Assembly (NCBI RefSeq): GCF_015209505.1 | Contig: NZ_JADEYC010000027.1 | Span: forward strand, 35,422-99,421 | DNA length: 64,000 bases | Source of the DNA: Saccharopolyspora montiporae | GTDB lineage: Bacteria; Actinomycetota; Actinomycetes; Mycobacteriales; Pseudonocardiaceae | Reading direction: 5' to 3' | In this document: in pieces, positions 16,821 through 26,287 of the stretch | Layout of the letters: each line of letters opens with the position of its first letter | How positions within the stretch are numbered: position 1 is the first letter of the stretch | Notes under the pieces: model-generated | What the model was told of the DNA's origin: nothing | Databases searched by the model: none | Seen by the model: the letters and a program-made list of their open reading frames with translations, nothing else | Made by a program: the position numbers and the translations under genes

Positions 16821-16913
16821 CACCCATCGTAGCCGAGCACCCGCGGTGACGGGCAACACCGTGACCAACGGCTCGTCACGAATCGGGAAACGGGCGCGCG
16901 CCCCGGCCCGAGA

Positions 16914-17729
16914 TCAGGCGAGCGCGTCCTCCAACACCCGCAGATAGCCCGCCGCGTGCCCGTCGATGTTCGGGTGGAACGACTCGACCAGCGGCGCGCT
17001 GGGGCCGTTGACCCACTCGTCCTCGCCGCAGACACCGTGCCCGTCGAACTGCGAGCGCGGATCGGCGAAGGTGAACCCGGCCGCCTCGGCCCGCTCCCGG
17101 AGCACACCGGCCAGCACATCGGCACCGGCGTTGATCCGCTCGCGCTTGGTCTCGCTGAAACCGGGCACACCGCAGTCGCCGAGCTCGGCGAGCTTCGGAT
17201 AACCCAGCACCACCACCTCGGCCGCCGGAGCGGCCCCGCTGATGCCGTCGTAGGTGTCGTCGAGCTTGTCGGGCAACTCGGAGCGCATCTCCTGCTCGGC
17301 AGTGCTGACCGCCTCGTCGCACCCGGCGTCGTCCCCGAGCAGGCAGCTCTGGATCACATCGGCGAATCCGACGTCGTTGCCGCCGATCGAGACGGTCACC
17401 AGCGTGGTGCTCTCGTCTAGCGCGTCGAGCTGCTCGGCGTCGACGTCGTCGGTGACGGCCCCCGAGCAGGCCACGAACGCGAACTCGGTGACACCGGCGG
17501 CATCGGCGTAGAGCTGCGGGTAGGCGTGCGGGCCGCGCCGGCAGTCACCGCTGTCGTCGAAGTACTCCCGGGTGCCGACCCCGGACGAGTAGGAATCGCC
17601 CAGCGCGACGTAATCATCCGAAACCTGCTGCGCGGGCGGAGCAGCCGATCCGGGCGCGGCGAACACCGTGCCGGACAGCGCGAGCGCGGTCAACGCGACC
17701 ATGGCGGAGAGGGGGCGTCTGCGGCGCAT
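16914..17729 (-). CDS. Secreted SGNH/GDSL esterase
   Basis: A 271-residue exported hydrolase. A signal peptide (MRRRRPLSAMVALTALALSG... to about residue 30) precedes the SGNH blocks: ALGDSYSSG with nucleophilic Ser, the block II glycine near FVACSGA, SIGGNDVGF with Asn, and ESFHPNIDGH with the catalytic His. Six cysteines suggest disulphides, as in Streptomyces lipases/esterases of this family. GGAGG lies four bases before the ATG at 17729. It is divergent from the STAND protein gene. Confidence 0.9.
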   Translation of the reverse strand: MRRRRPLSAMVALTALALSGTVFAAPGSAAPPAQQVSDDYVALGDSYSSGVGTREYFDDSGDCRRGPHAYPQLYADAAGVTEFAFVACSGAVTDDVDAEQLDALDESTTLVTVSIGGNDVGFADVIQSCLLGDDAGCDEAVSTAEQEMRSELPDKLDDTYDGISGAAPAAEVVVLGYPKLAELGDCGVPGFSETKRERINAGADVLAGVLRERAEAAGFTFADPRSQFDGHGVCGEDEWVNGPSAPLVESFHPNIDGHAAGYLRVLEDALA

Positions 17730-18145
17730 GCATCCTCCGATCGGAGAGCGAGAACTCCCCCATTGAAGGAATATTCATCCGCACCTCCGCCGGCATGGCG
17801 ACTAACCGACAGGTGAAACGGCATTGGCATCGCGCACGCGGATTCTTCCCGCATCGTCCGCACGTTCAGCGCGCGGACACCGCCGGCTGCTGCATTCGGT
17901 CGGCGAACCCGCGCACCCACCGCCGCGCACTCGACCGGACGGCGCACCGCAGCACGGAACCGGCCACCGAACGGCCGCGCGTCGCGGAAATTCCCGCGCA
18001 CCACAACACCACCCGTCCAGACCAGCGGACCGGGCGGCGCGGGACTCGATCGTCGAGGCGCCGGTTGGCAGAACTCGCCCCCGAACACGCACCGGCCTCG
18101 CTACAGTCCTTCCACGGTCAGCTGATCCGGGGAGCCTCGATACTG
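17730..18145. other. Gene-free divergent promoter region
   Basis: These 416 bases separate the SGNH esterase and STAND gene starts. The STAND frame stays open across much of it, but the translation is Arg/His-rich and looks like non-coding GC-rich DNA. TACAGT at about 18102 could be a -10 element for the STAND gene. Confidence 0.4.
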
Positions 18146-21100
18146 ATGACTGACTTGTCCGGTGCGGGCGCGCGAGTTCTGGTCATCGCCACCACCGCCC
18201 ACCGCGGTCAACAGCTGTCGCCAGTGGCCGAGAGCTACCACGACCTGCAGGCGGTCCTGGTTCATCGGTGCGGCGTACGTCCTGATCGATTGCGCTCCCT
18301 GCTCGACCCGCCCGATGCGCAGACCGTGGCGCGGACCATCCGCGAACAGGCACGACAAGCGCGGTCCGTGCTGCTCGTCCACTTCATCGGGCAGGCCGTG
18401 ATCGGTCCTGGCGGCGAGCTGCACCTGGCCGTCGGTGGCACCGACGAACCGGCTCCCGGTGCAGCAGAGCACCAGACACTTTCGCTGTCCGCGTTGCAGC
18501 GCGCAGTGGGCATCAGTCGGGCGTCCTCGGTTGTGGTCCTGCTCGACGTCGGTGTCACCGGAGCGTTCACCGTCGCGCCGGGGCGCGGGTTCTACGTCAT
18601 CGGGACCGCAAGCCAGATCGCAGACAGCAGCCGCACCCCGCTCACCGGGGCGTTGATCGACCTGCTGCGCCACGGCGACCCCCGACAACCACGAGCCCTG
18701 ACCTTGGACGCGGTGTACGAGGCGCTCTTCCACGCCATGCGGGAGCACAACGGGCCATTGCCCCGCCGGTACACCGATGACGGCGACGGGAACTCGGTCG
18801 TCGCGCTGAACGCCGAAGATCCCGGGTACGCGGCCATAGTTGGCCAGCAGGACCCCGCGGCGGGCCCATGCCCCTACCCCGGGCTCCCCGCGTTCGGTGC
18901 CGACGACGCCGAGCTGTTCTTCGGGCGCGAGCGGATGACCGAACGGCTGCTCAGCGCGGCCACGAGCGGCGCCGGCCCGCTCATCCTGGTCGGACCGGCG
19001 GGTTCGGGGAAGACCTCGTTGCTCAACGCGGCATTCCTCGTCCGGCCCGACGAGGACGGATCAGCAGACCGGACGCACGTGTCCCTGACCCCTGGCGCGA
19101 GCCCGCTGCGGAATCTGGCCGCCCACCTCGCCGCCCCGGAGGCCGCGGAGCTGTTGCGCGACGTTCCGCGCAGAGCCGGCGACATGGTGCCCGACCGGTG
19201 TTCGGTCGTGCTGATCGACCAGCTCGAAGAGTTGTTCACGCTCTGCCCGGATCCCGCGGAACGCGCCGCATTCGTGCGGGCGGTCACGGCCGTGGCGGAC
19301 AAGGCGGTGGTCGTGCTGGCGCTGCGGGCCGACTTCTACGGTCACGCCGCTGCCCACCCGGAGCTGTTCGCCGCGCTGCGCGACAACCAGGTGATCGTTT
19401 CGCCCATGTCGCCGGACGAGCAACGAGCGGCGATCGAGGAGCCCGCGGCCGCGACCGGGTGGGAGCTGCAGGCGGGCCTGGCCGAGCTGATCGTGCACGA
19501 CCTGAGCGATGCCGGCTCGCTCCCCCTGCTGGCGCACGTGCTGCGGGCTACCTGGGGCCGGCGCGCCGGTACGCGCCTGACCATCTCCGGATATCTCGCC
19601 ACCGGCGGGATCCGGAGCGCCATCGCCACCTCCGCCGAGCAGGTGTACCTGTCGCTGGACGGATCCGCCCGCGAGGCCGCCCGGCGCGCGCTGCCCCGGA
19701 TGGTGCGCGCCGTCGAGCTCGCGGAGCTGCTGGACGGCGCGCCCGACCCAGCTGCCGCGCAACGCGCGATCGAGGCGTTCACCGACGCGCGGCTGGTGAC
19801 CCGTGACCGGGCCACCGCGCGGATCAGCCACGAGGTGGTGCAGCACAACTGGCCCCGGCTGCGGGAATGGATCGAGGCGGACAGGAATTGGCAGCGCACC
19901 CGCAGGCAACTCGACGACGACGCCGCCGCGTGGCAGGAGGCCCAGCGCGATCCTGCCCTGTTGTACGGGGCATCCCGATTGAGAGAAGCAACTGCGCGGG
20001 CCGCCGAGTCGCCGACCCGTGCCGCGGATCTCGAATCGGGGACGGCGACGTTCGTGGACGCGTCGTGGCGACGCGCACACCGTCGTCGCCGTCGCCGCGA
20101 GCTGGCGGTCGTCTTCCTGGCGGTCCTGGCCTTGTTGGCACCGGCCGGCTTGGCCGGCGCCATGGCCTTCCACCACGAGGCCCAGCAGGCGAAGGATCGC
20201 GAACGGGCCCGACTGCTGGCTTCCGAAGCGGACGAGCTCCGCGCGCACCGACCTGGTCTGGCCAAGCAGCTCAGCCTGCTCGCCTACCAGATGGACCAGG
20301 GCATCGGACGCCGCGCGATGCTCGACAGCCAGAAAACCCCCGGGAGCATCAACGACCAGCAACCCGCTGTCGATGTCGCATCCGGCGCCGATGGCCGGAC
20401 GCTCGCGATCTCCACCGGTGACGGGGTCACATTGCGCGGCCCCAGCGGATCGGGGCGGATCAACGGCTTGGGAGCCGGACCGGTCGCCGTGAGCCCGGAC
20501 GGGAACTTGCTCGCTGCGGTCGACAACGACACGCGGGACGCATTGCTCCTGTGGGATGTCACGGATCCTGCGCACCCGGGGAAGATCACCGCCGCTCCGT
20601 TGACCAACGAGGCCACCGCGCTGGCCATCAGCGCGGACGGGACCACGCTCCACGCGGGCACGTCCTCGGGCAGCATTCTTGCCTGGGACATCACGGATCA
20701 CGATGCGCCGAAACCCCGACCTGCGTTCGACGCGCACGACGCGGGTGTCGACTCGATCGCCACCTCGCCGCGCCGAAACCTGGTCGCCAGCACCAGTGCC
20801 GACGGGAAGGTCGTGCTCTGGAACCCCGCGAACCCCGTTCCTCTGGCCACGTTCGACGGCGCGCCCCACGTGGAAACGTGGGGCGAGCACACCCCGCACC
20901 GGGTGGCGTTCGACCCGACCGGACGAGTGCTGGCGACTCCCGGAGTGAGTGGCGGTGGAGCGCCGAGCGTGTGGCGGATCGAGGACCCCCGCGTCCCGCG
21001 GCGGATTCCCTTCGCGGACGAGACGCCTCTCGAAGGCACGTCATCGGGCCCGTGCACTAGCGGTGACGTGACCTCCGTGGCGTTCAACCCGAAGCGGGGC

Positions 21101-22438
21101 AACCTCGCCGCGGTCTGCGATGGCCAGTGGCACCTGGTGGACTACCCGACCGAGCCGGGCACCGGGACCCTTGCTGCGACGGCGTGGATCGACGGAGTCG
21201 ACGACCGCGGATCAGCGGTATTCGACCCGACCGGCCAACGACTGCGGCAAGCCACTGATCGCGGCATCCAGGTCTGGGACGTCGCCGGCCCCGGCGAGCC
21301 CGGAGCCAGCGGTTTCCTGCCCGCAACACCCGGAACGGGAAGCCAGTTCGCGTACCGGGCAGCGGGGAAGAAGCAGCTCATCGCCATGCGCAACGTGGGC
21401 ACGAACTCGCTGTGGGACGTGACCGACCGCGCGCGGCCGCGAAAACTGGCCACCACACCGGCGCCGGACATGTTCACCGGCGAGGCCATCGCACTCGCCC
21501 CCGACGGCGAGATCCTCGCCTCCCCCGAGCTCTACGACAACGGCAGGCTGGTCGGGGTGAGCCTGCGCAGCACCTCCCATCCCGCCGGCGAGCCGCTCGG
21601 CATGATCGAAGACCTGGACAACGGCATCGGTGCGCTGGCCTTCCACCCCACCAAGCCGATTCTGGCGGTATCCGACCACCACGGTTTGGCCACCATGAAC
21701 TCCGCTCCGAGCTCCGTGCGGTTGTTCGACCTCACCGATCCCGCGCACCCGGAAGAGATCGCTCAGCTCCCGGTGGAAGCGTGGCAGATCGACTTCACCC
21801 CGGACGGACGATCGCTCACCGCCATGCTGCACGGTGCGGACGCCACGGCTGCCGACGATCCGGATGCCCCGAAGCAGTTGCGCGGGTGGGACATCACCGA
21901 CCCCGCACATCCGGCCGAGGAGTGGAGGGTTCCCCTACCAGGCGGGCTGAGCGCCTCGTTCGCCTACCGGCCGGACGGGAAGCTCTTCGCCGCCTACGAC
22001 AACACGGGCCTGCTCCGGCTGTGGCCGGTCGTGGGCCACCAGCCGTCCGGCAGCCCCGTGAAGGTGCAGATCGGCGACGGTTTCGGCGGCGAGGCACCGG
22101 TGTTCAGCCCCGACGGGACGCGATTGGCGCTGGTCGCCCACCATGACGGCGATCCGAGCTACACCACTCGCCCCGAGATCTGGGACGTGTCCACCCCGAA
22201 CGCACCATTCCTGCAGCACTTCCTGCCCGGAGCGGAGAACACGAGCGTCTACTCGCTCGGCTTCAGCCCGGACGGGCGGACGCTCGGCACCACCCGGGCC
22301 GGGGCGGGCATCGACCTGTGGGACACCGACCCGGCGCACGTCCCGGCCGGCCTCTGCAACGCGGTCGGTGACCCGATCACCCCGCAGCAGTGGAAACGCT
22401 ACCTGCCCGACCTCCCGCACGACCCGCCGTGCCGGTGA
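18146..22438 (+). CDS. Pseudo-caspase / STAND NTPase / membrane / WD40 protein
   Basis: A 1430-residue multidomain protein; ATG 18146 follows GGGGAG. Residues 1-235 have a caspase-like fold, but the catalytic His slot reads HFIGQA (normally FSGHG) and the Cys slot reads LLDVGVTG (normally LDCCxSG), so both catalytic residues are lost. Residues 243-600 form an nSTAND1-type NTPase: CPYPGLPAFGADDAELFFGR, Walker A GPAGSGKT (about 283-290) and Walker B SVVLIDQLEELFT. A helix-rich segment and one transmembrane helix follow (about 652-675). The C-terminal 700 residues are WD40-type repeats (LLWDVTD, LAWDITD, VVLWNPANP, QVWDVAG, EIWDVS), probably two propellers. Such proteins act as ligand-sensing signalling or defence switches. 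Here the N-terminal domain can only bind, not cut. Confidence 0.85.
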   Translation: MTDLSGAGARVLVIATTAHRGQQLSPVAESYHDLQAVLVHRCGVRPDRLRSLLDPPDAQTVARTIREQARQARSVLLVHFIGQAVIGPGGELHLAVGGTDEPAPGAAEHQTLSLSALQRAVGISRASSVVVLLDVGVTGAFTVAPGRGFYVIGTASQIADSSRTPLTGALIDLLRHGDPRQPRALTLDAVYEALFHAMREHNGPLPRRYTDDGDGNSVVALNAEDPGYAAIVGQQDPAAGPCPYPGLPAFGADDAELFFGRERMTERLLSAATSGAGPLILVGPAGSGKTSLLNAAFLVRPDEDGSADRTHVSLTPGASPLRNLAAHLAAPEAAELLRDVPRRAGDMVPDRCSVVLIDQLEELFTLCPDPAERAAFVRAVTAVADKAVVVLALRADFYGHAAAHPELFAALRDNQVIVSPMSPDEQRAAIEEPAAATGWELQAGLAELIVHDLSDAGSLPLLAHVLRATWGRRAGTRLTISGYLATGGIRSAIATSAEQVYLSLDGSAREAARRALPRMVRAVELAELLDGAPDPAAAQRAIEAFTDARLVTRDRATARISHEVVQHNWPRLREWIEADRNWQRTRRQLDDDAAAWQEAQRDPALLYGASRLREATARAAESPTRAADLESGTATFVDASWRRAHRRRRRRELAVVFLAVLALLAPAGLAGAMAFHHEAQQAKDRERARLLASEADELRAHRPGLAKQLSLLAYQMDQGIGRRAMLDSQKTPGSINDQQPAVDVASGADGRTLAISTGDGVTLRGPSGSGRINGLGAGPVAVSPDGNLLAAVDNDTRDALLLWDVTDPAHPGKITAAPLTNEATALAISADGTTLHAGTSSGSILAWDITDHDAPKPRPAFDAHDAGVDSIATSPRRNLVASTSADGKVVLWNPANPVPLATFDGAPHVETWGEHTPHRVAFDPTGRVLATPGVSGGGAPSVWRIEDPRVPRRIPFADETPLEGTSSGPCTSGDVTSVAFNPKRGNLAAVCDGQWHLVDYPTEPGTGTLAATAWIDGVDDRGSAVFDPTGQRLRQATDRGIQVWDVAGPGEPGASGFLPATPGTGSQFAYRAAGKKQLIAMRNVGTNSLWDVTDRARPRKLATTPAPDMFTGEAIALAPDGEILASPELYDNGRLVGVSLRSTSHPAGEPLGMIEDLDNGIGALAFHPTKPILAVSDHHGLATMNSAPSSVRLFDLTDPAHPEEIAQLPVEAWQIDFTPDGRSLTAMLHGADATAADDPDAPKQLRGWDITDPAHPAEEWRVPLPGGLSASFAYRPDGKLFAAYDNTGLLRLWPVVGHQPSGSPVKVQIGDGFGGEAPVFSPDGTRLALVAHHDGDPSYTTRPEIWDVSTPNAPFLQHFLPGAENTSVYSLGFSPDGRTLGTTRAGAGIDLWDTDPAHVPAGLCNAVGDPITPQQWKRYLPDLPHDPPCR

Positions 22439-22444
22439 GCTCCA

Positions 22445-25255
22445 TCAGCCGCGCAGCACGGTGATCAGTCGGTCGAGAGTCGCGTTGGCGGCGGCCTCGG
22501 CTCGCAGCAGTTCGTCGAGCGATCTCCGGAAGAGCTCGTTGGTCTGCGGATCCATGCTCTCCTGGTGCCGGTCGAGGGCCGTCGCGCAGTTCTCGCTCCC
22601 CCGTCCCGCGAGCGTGCTGAACCGCACCCACTGCGCGTCGGCACGCGGATCGGGAATGCGGAAGTACTGCTGCGCGTCCCGGGCGATCCGACCGAAATCG
22701 ACGCAGACCGGGAGGAAGGATGAAACATCGGCCCGCCCGGTCGGCGCTTCCGCCGCCCCGCTCAACGCGGTGGAGAATCGGGACTCCACCTCGTGCAGGC
22801 GCAGCGCCAGCTCCTCTCCCCCGTGTTCGTACCACGCGTTCACCTGCGCTTTCCTGGTCAGAACCGGGACCGGTCGATCCTCGGTCGGCGCGACGAGCTG
22901 TGCGACGCTGGACTCATCGGCATCCGGGTGGTTCTGCGTCCGTGTCGCGATCCCGACCGCCGCGGTCCCCACCGCTGCGATGATCAGCAGCCCGACCACC
23001 CGGCGGCGGGCGGGCAGTGAACCGGAGTACGGCTGCGGTGATCGTCCCGTGCTCGGACGGACCACCGCTCCGGCGGCCGCAGCCACGCCGGCCGCGATCG
23101 CACCGGCGACTAACACCGGGGTGAGCATGACCCCGAACACCATCCCGGCCGGGATGGGATGCCACCTGCAGGAGGACTGCAGCGTGCTCAGCGGTTCGAT
23201 GCAGCCGTCGATCGCCGTCAACGCATACATCCCCGAAAAACCCACCACCGCGGCGGTTTCCGCGGCGATGAGCGTACTGAGCAGCCGATAGGGGCCGGCC
23301 GGCACTGCGGCGGCGACGGCTGCCACCGCGGTCGCCGCGACCAGGACGGCCAGCAGCCACGCGAAATACCCCAAGGAGTAGATCGCACCCGCTCCCTGCG
23401 GTAACGGCTGCCAGGTGTGCAGGTACGCCTGCACGCCCAGCACGCCCACCCAGCCCAGGACCCCGGCGAGCACTCCGGGCAGCAGAACCCGGCGCAACCG
23501 CGGCAACGCCGTCTCCGAGGCGGGACGGTCCGCCGTGGATGCGAGGGGTGATCGCAACCAGCGCGGAGTACCGTCGTCGACCGCCCACGCCAACAACGGC
23601 ACGATCCACAGCGCGCCGACCGCGGTGAGGACGAACGCCGGCGCGGACACGCTGTCCAGCAAGGGCAGCACCGCGGCGACCAGGTGCAGCGTGCCCGCGT
23701 GCTCGGTGGCTCCTCCACCAAGACCGCGAGCGAGCACTGCGCCGATCTGCTCCGTCCCGAACGGCGACCCGCTGGTGAGCCCGGTACCCGTTCCCTGCCA
23801 CCACACGAACCACGACGACAGGGCCAGACCTGCGGCGGCGAGCCCGGCCACCATCGCCGACCGGGCAACCCGGTGCGACGGCCACGTGGTGGCCGACAAC
23901 CGGGCGCACTGTTCGACCCACCAGCCGATACCCGCGCCTGCCAGTACGACGAGCAGGAGGAACTCGGGACGGGGCGGCAACCATTCGGTGACCGCGACGC
24001 GGTTCAGCATCAGCTCACCGACGACCATCCCCGCCCCCAGCCACAGCCCGGCTCGCGCTCCGGACGGGACGCGACGCGTGGTAAGCACGGCGTGCACCAC
24101 GCCGCGCCACAGGGTCATCCCGGCCACAGCCATGACGAGACCCGCTACAACCAGGGTCAACCCCTCGTGGATCCAGCCGATGAGGGGACTATCGGGATCC
24201 ACGTAGGACACGTGCGAACGGAGTTGGGCGCTGATCAACGTGGCGGCCACACCGGTCAAGAACATCGGCAACGCCCGAACCGCGAACAGCACTGCCGGAT
24301 CTTGCACAGCATCGCTGCGGAGATCCCGCCGCGGGTGCACACGCCACACGTCCAGGAACGAGGTCCGGCCCGGTGCCGGCGCAGATCGCCACGTGGACCG
24401 GTGCGCACCCCACCGCAGCGCCGCCAGGTCGGCGTAGAGCTCCCGGCTGCGCAGCACATCCGACCGCGCGAGGTAGACGAGCACCACCAGCACACCGATC
24501 AACAGCACGGCTCGCGCCCCGATCGGCCGGTCACTCGCCCAGAACCCACCGGTCAACGCCGTGAGCGCCCACACCGCGTACGGCAGCAGCACCGCTCCGA
24601 GGAACACCCGCCACATCGCAACGGTCGTATAGGTGAGCGTGACGTCACCGTGCCGAATGTGGGCGAGCTCGTGCAGCACCACCGCCCGGAAGCGCTCGGG
24701 GTCATCGCCGGCACGAGCGACCAGCCCACCGTGCAGGCACACGGTGGGCCTGCGGTTGCTCCCGAACACGACCGCGTCCGTCGAGGCCGCTGCCGGATCG
24801 ACCACGATCCGCGGCATCCGAACCAATCCCGCGGTCTGCGCCGCGTCCCGCACCTGCCGGAGCGCGCTCGTCTGCTGCAGCGCGACGAGCCCGTGCCGCC
24901 GGACCTTCCACACCGGGATCGCCCGGAACAACAGCGCCGTTCCGGCGACCACCAGGACCGGCCAGCCCAGGATGATCCACCACGGCGGGGGCGGCTCGAA
25001 CCGGGCCCGGCATTCCTCGTATGCCTCGTACTGCGGCATGAGCGCGAGCTTGGTCTGCAGGACGTCGTCGTCGGGGTCGGCCCCTCCGGCCAGCGCGCAA
25101 CCGACGTTGCTCGACCCGGAGACGCCGCCCAGGACGTCCTGCATCATCGCCCCGCTGGCCACGATGAGCAGGACCGCGAGCAGTGCGAAACGCACCGTCG
25201 TTCCCGCGCCCAGGACCCGCTCGTCGACCCGCCGCGGCGCGGGGTCGGTAGGCAT
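22445..25255 (-). CDS. Multi-pass membrane M48-family zinc metalloprotease
   Basis: A 936-residue integral membrane protein. One N-terminal helix, a Cys-containing extracytoplasmic loop and a second helix lead to a gluzincin catalytic segment: VVLHELAHIRHGD (HExxH about residue 195) with the third ligand in SRELYADLAALRWG. Roughly twelve more hydrophobic helices follow, then a soluble C-terminal domain of about 190 residues after the last helix. M48 members (HtpX, Ste24, BlaR1-like) cleave membrane proteins; the extended helical tail is unusual. The ATG at 25255 overlaps the stop of the preceding small gene (TGATG), with GTG 25258 as alternative. It converges on the STAND gene with six bases between the stops. 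Confidence 0.85.
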   Translation of the reverse strand: MPTDPAPRRVDERVLGAGTTVRFALLAVLLIVASGAMMQDVLGGVSGSSNVGCALAGGADPDDDVLQTKLALMPQYEAYEECRARFEPPPPWWIILGWPVLVVAGTALLFRAIPVWKVRRHGLVALQQTSALRQVRDAAQTAGLVRMPRIVVDPAAASTDAVVFGSNRRPTVCLHGGLVARAGDDPERFRAVVLHELAHIRHGDVTLTYTTVAMWRVFLGAVLLPYAVWALTALTGGFWASDRPIGARAVLLIGVLVVLVYLARSDVLRSRELYADLAALRWGAHRSTWRSAPAPGRTSFLDVWRVHPRRDLRSDAVQDPAVLFAVRALPMFLTGVAATLISAQLRSHVSYVDPDSPLIGWIHEGLTLVVAGLVMAVAGMTLWRGVVHAVLTTRRVPSGARAGLWLGAGMVVGELMLNRVAVTEWLPPRPEFLLLVVLAGAGIGWWVEQCARLSATTWPSHRVARSAMVAGLAAAGLALSSWFVWWQGTGTGLTSGSPFGTEQIGAVLARGLGGGATEHAGTLHLVAAVLPLLDSVSAPAFVLTAVGALWIVPLLAWAVDDGTPRWLRSPLASTADRPASETALPRLRRVLLPGVLAGVLGWVGVLGVQAYLHTWQPLPQGAGAIYSLGYFAWLLAVLVAATAVAAVAAAVPAGPYRLLSTLIAAETAAVVGFSGMYALTAIDGCIEPLSTLQSSCRWHPIPAGMVFGVMLTPVLVAGAIAAGVAAAAGAVVRPSTGRSPQPYSGSLPARRRVVGLLIIAAVGTAAVGIATRTQNHPDADESSVAQLVAPTEDRPVPVLTRKAQVNAWYEHGGEELALRLHEVESRFSTALSGAAEAPTGRADVSSFLPVCVDFGRIARDAQQYFRIPDPRADAQWVRFSTLAGRGSENCATALDRHQESMDPQTNELFRRSLDELLRAEAAANATLDRLITVLRG

Positions 25256-25758
25256 CACGCCGTGGTCGACGTGCCGTCGCTGTCGTCGCGCGTTCGCCGT
25301 TGCAGCCGATCCACCACCTGGTCAGCGATACCCTGCGCAGCCTCGCGTTCCCACCCTTGCTGCGTGGCCGCTTCCACGAGCTGCTGCCGCAGGTGATCGA
25401 GCTGCTCAACGGTCAACGGCGGCACGATCACGTCCGAACTCTTCTTCCGGACGACCCTGCGCCACAGACCTTTCAGGCCGTTGGCCGCGCCGTCCACCAC
25501 CGCACCGGCTGCCGCCTTGGCGGCCTCGTCGAGCACCAGCCACACGACCGGGGTCGCTAAGGCCACCACTTCACCCCAGCCGAAGCCCAAGGGCTCGCGC
25601 CGTCGCCCGGAACGCCGCAAGCGCCGCACGACCGAGGCATCGTCGAGCCGGACGAACCCGTCCACCAGGGGTAGTTCCTCGGGAGCCGCCACAGCTACGA
25701 CGTCGCGGACCACGTCGCGCACCCGGTGCGTCCCGGAACTCGCTGCTTCGGTCCCCAT
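25255..25758 (-). CDS. Small protein coupled to the M48 protease; unknown function
   Basis: A 167-residue protein I do not recognise. It has a basic N-terminal half (RRLRRSGRRREPLGFGW), one hydrophobic or amphipathic stretch (VVALATPVVWLVLDEAAKAAAGAVV, about 75-100) and a charged C-terminal helix (LTVEQLDHLRQQLVEAATQQ). The ATG at 25758 has GGAGG seven bases upstream. Its stop overlaps the protease start, so the products are made in fixed ratio; it may be a substrate, adaptor or inhibitor of the protease. That is inference from coupling alone. Confidence 0.7.
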   Translation of the reverse strand: MGTEAASSGTHRVRDVVRDVVAVAAPEELPLVDGFVRLDDASVVRRLRRSGRRREPLGFGWGEVVALATPVVWLVLDEAAKAAAGAVVDGAANGLKGLWRRVVRKKSSDVIVPPLTVEQLDHLRQQLVEAATQQGWEREAAQGIADQVVDRLQRRTRDDSDGTSTTA

Positions 25759-26287
25759 ATCCACCCCTCCGATCGGTCGCGCTCAACCGCGGCACACCGT
25801 TGTTCAGGCTATCGGGAACGCGGTTCTCCGTGGCCGCGAACGCTGAGGCGTGCATCGTCGCGAGCACGGGCGATCACTCCAGCGAGGTCGGGTCGTTCAC
25901 GCTCACCTGCGAAGGGGCCATCGAGGGCCGTACCAGGTCGTCGAGGGCGATCTCGAAAAGCCCTTCGGCGAAGCGGTTCCGTTCCTGGTGCGGTGCGGAT
26001 GGAGTGGACCGGTCCGGAGGGAAATCGGCTCTCCGTCCGGCGCCGCGCGCGGTCACGCCGCTCCCGCCCCGACCGGGCTTCCGGAAGTCGCCAGCGCGGC
26101 AGGCGGTCGACCGGAGTCGCTGCTACCTGGGGTTTCGCACCCGGGCGGGTCCGGTTCACCGCCGCGCAACGCCCGTTGACCGCATCGATATGGCCGGGTG
26201 CCACATCGCGGGCCCGTCGAGTGCGAGCATTCCCGCCCATCAGCGGTTTTCCGGGGACCGGCCGCGGCCGGGGAAGGCGGGGCGCAC
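25759..26287. other. Gene-free stretch between the protease unit and nucleoside transporter
   Basis: Several frames are open, as expected for GC-rich DNA, but none shows a family resemblance, consistent codon bias and a ribosome-binding site together. It must hold the divergent promoters of the protease unit (leftward) and transporter (rightward). I see no clear palindrome in it. Confidence 0.4.

Noticed and set aside
18146..18850. Active caspase-like (metacaspase) protease
   Set aside because: Neither the catalytic histidine nor the cysteine is present at the conserved positions.
19061..20899. 612-codon minus-strand open frame inside the STAND gene
   Set aside because: The opposite strand encodes recognisable NTPase and WD40 motifs; this frame shows none.
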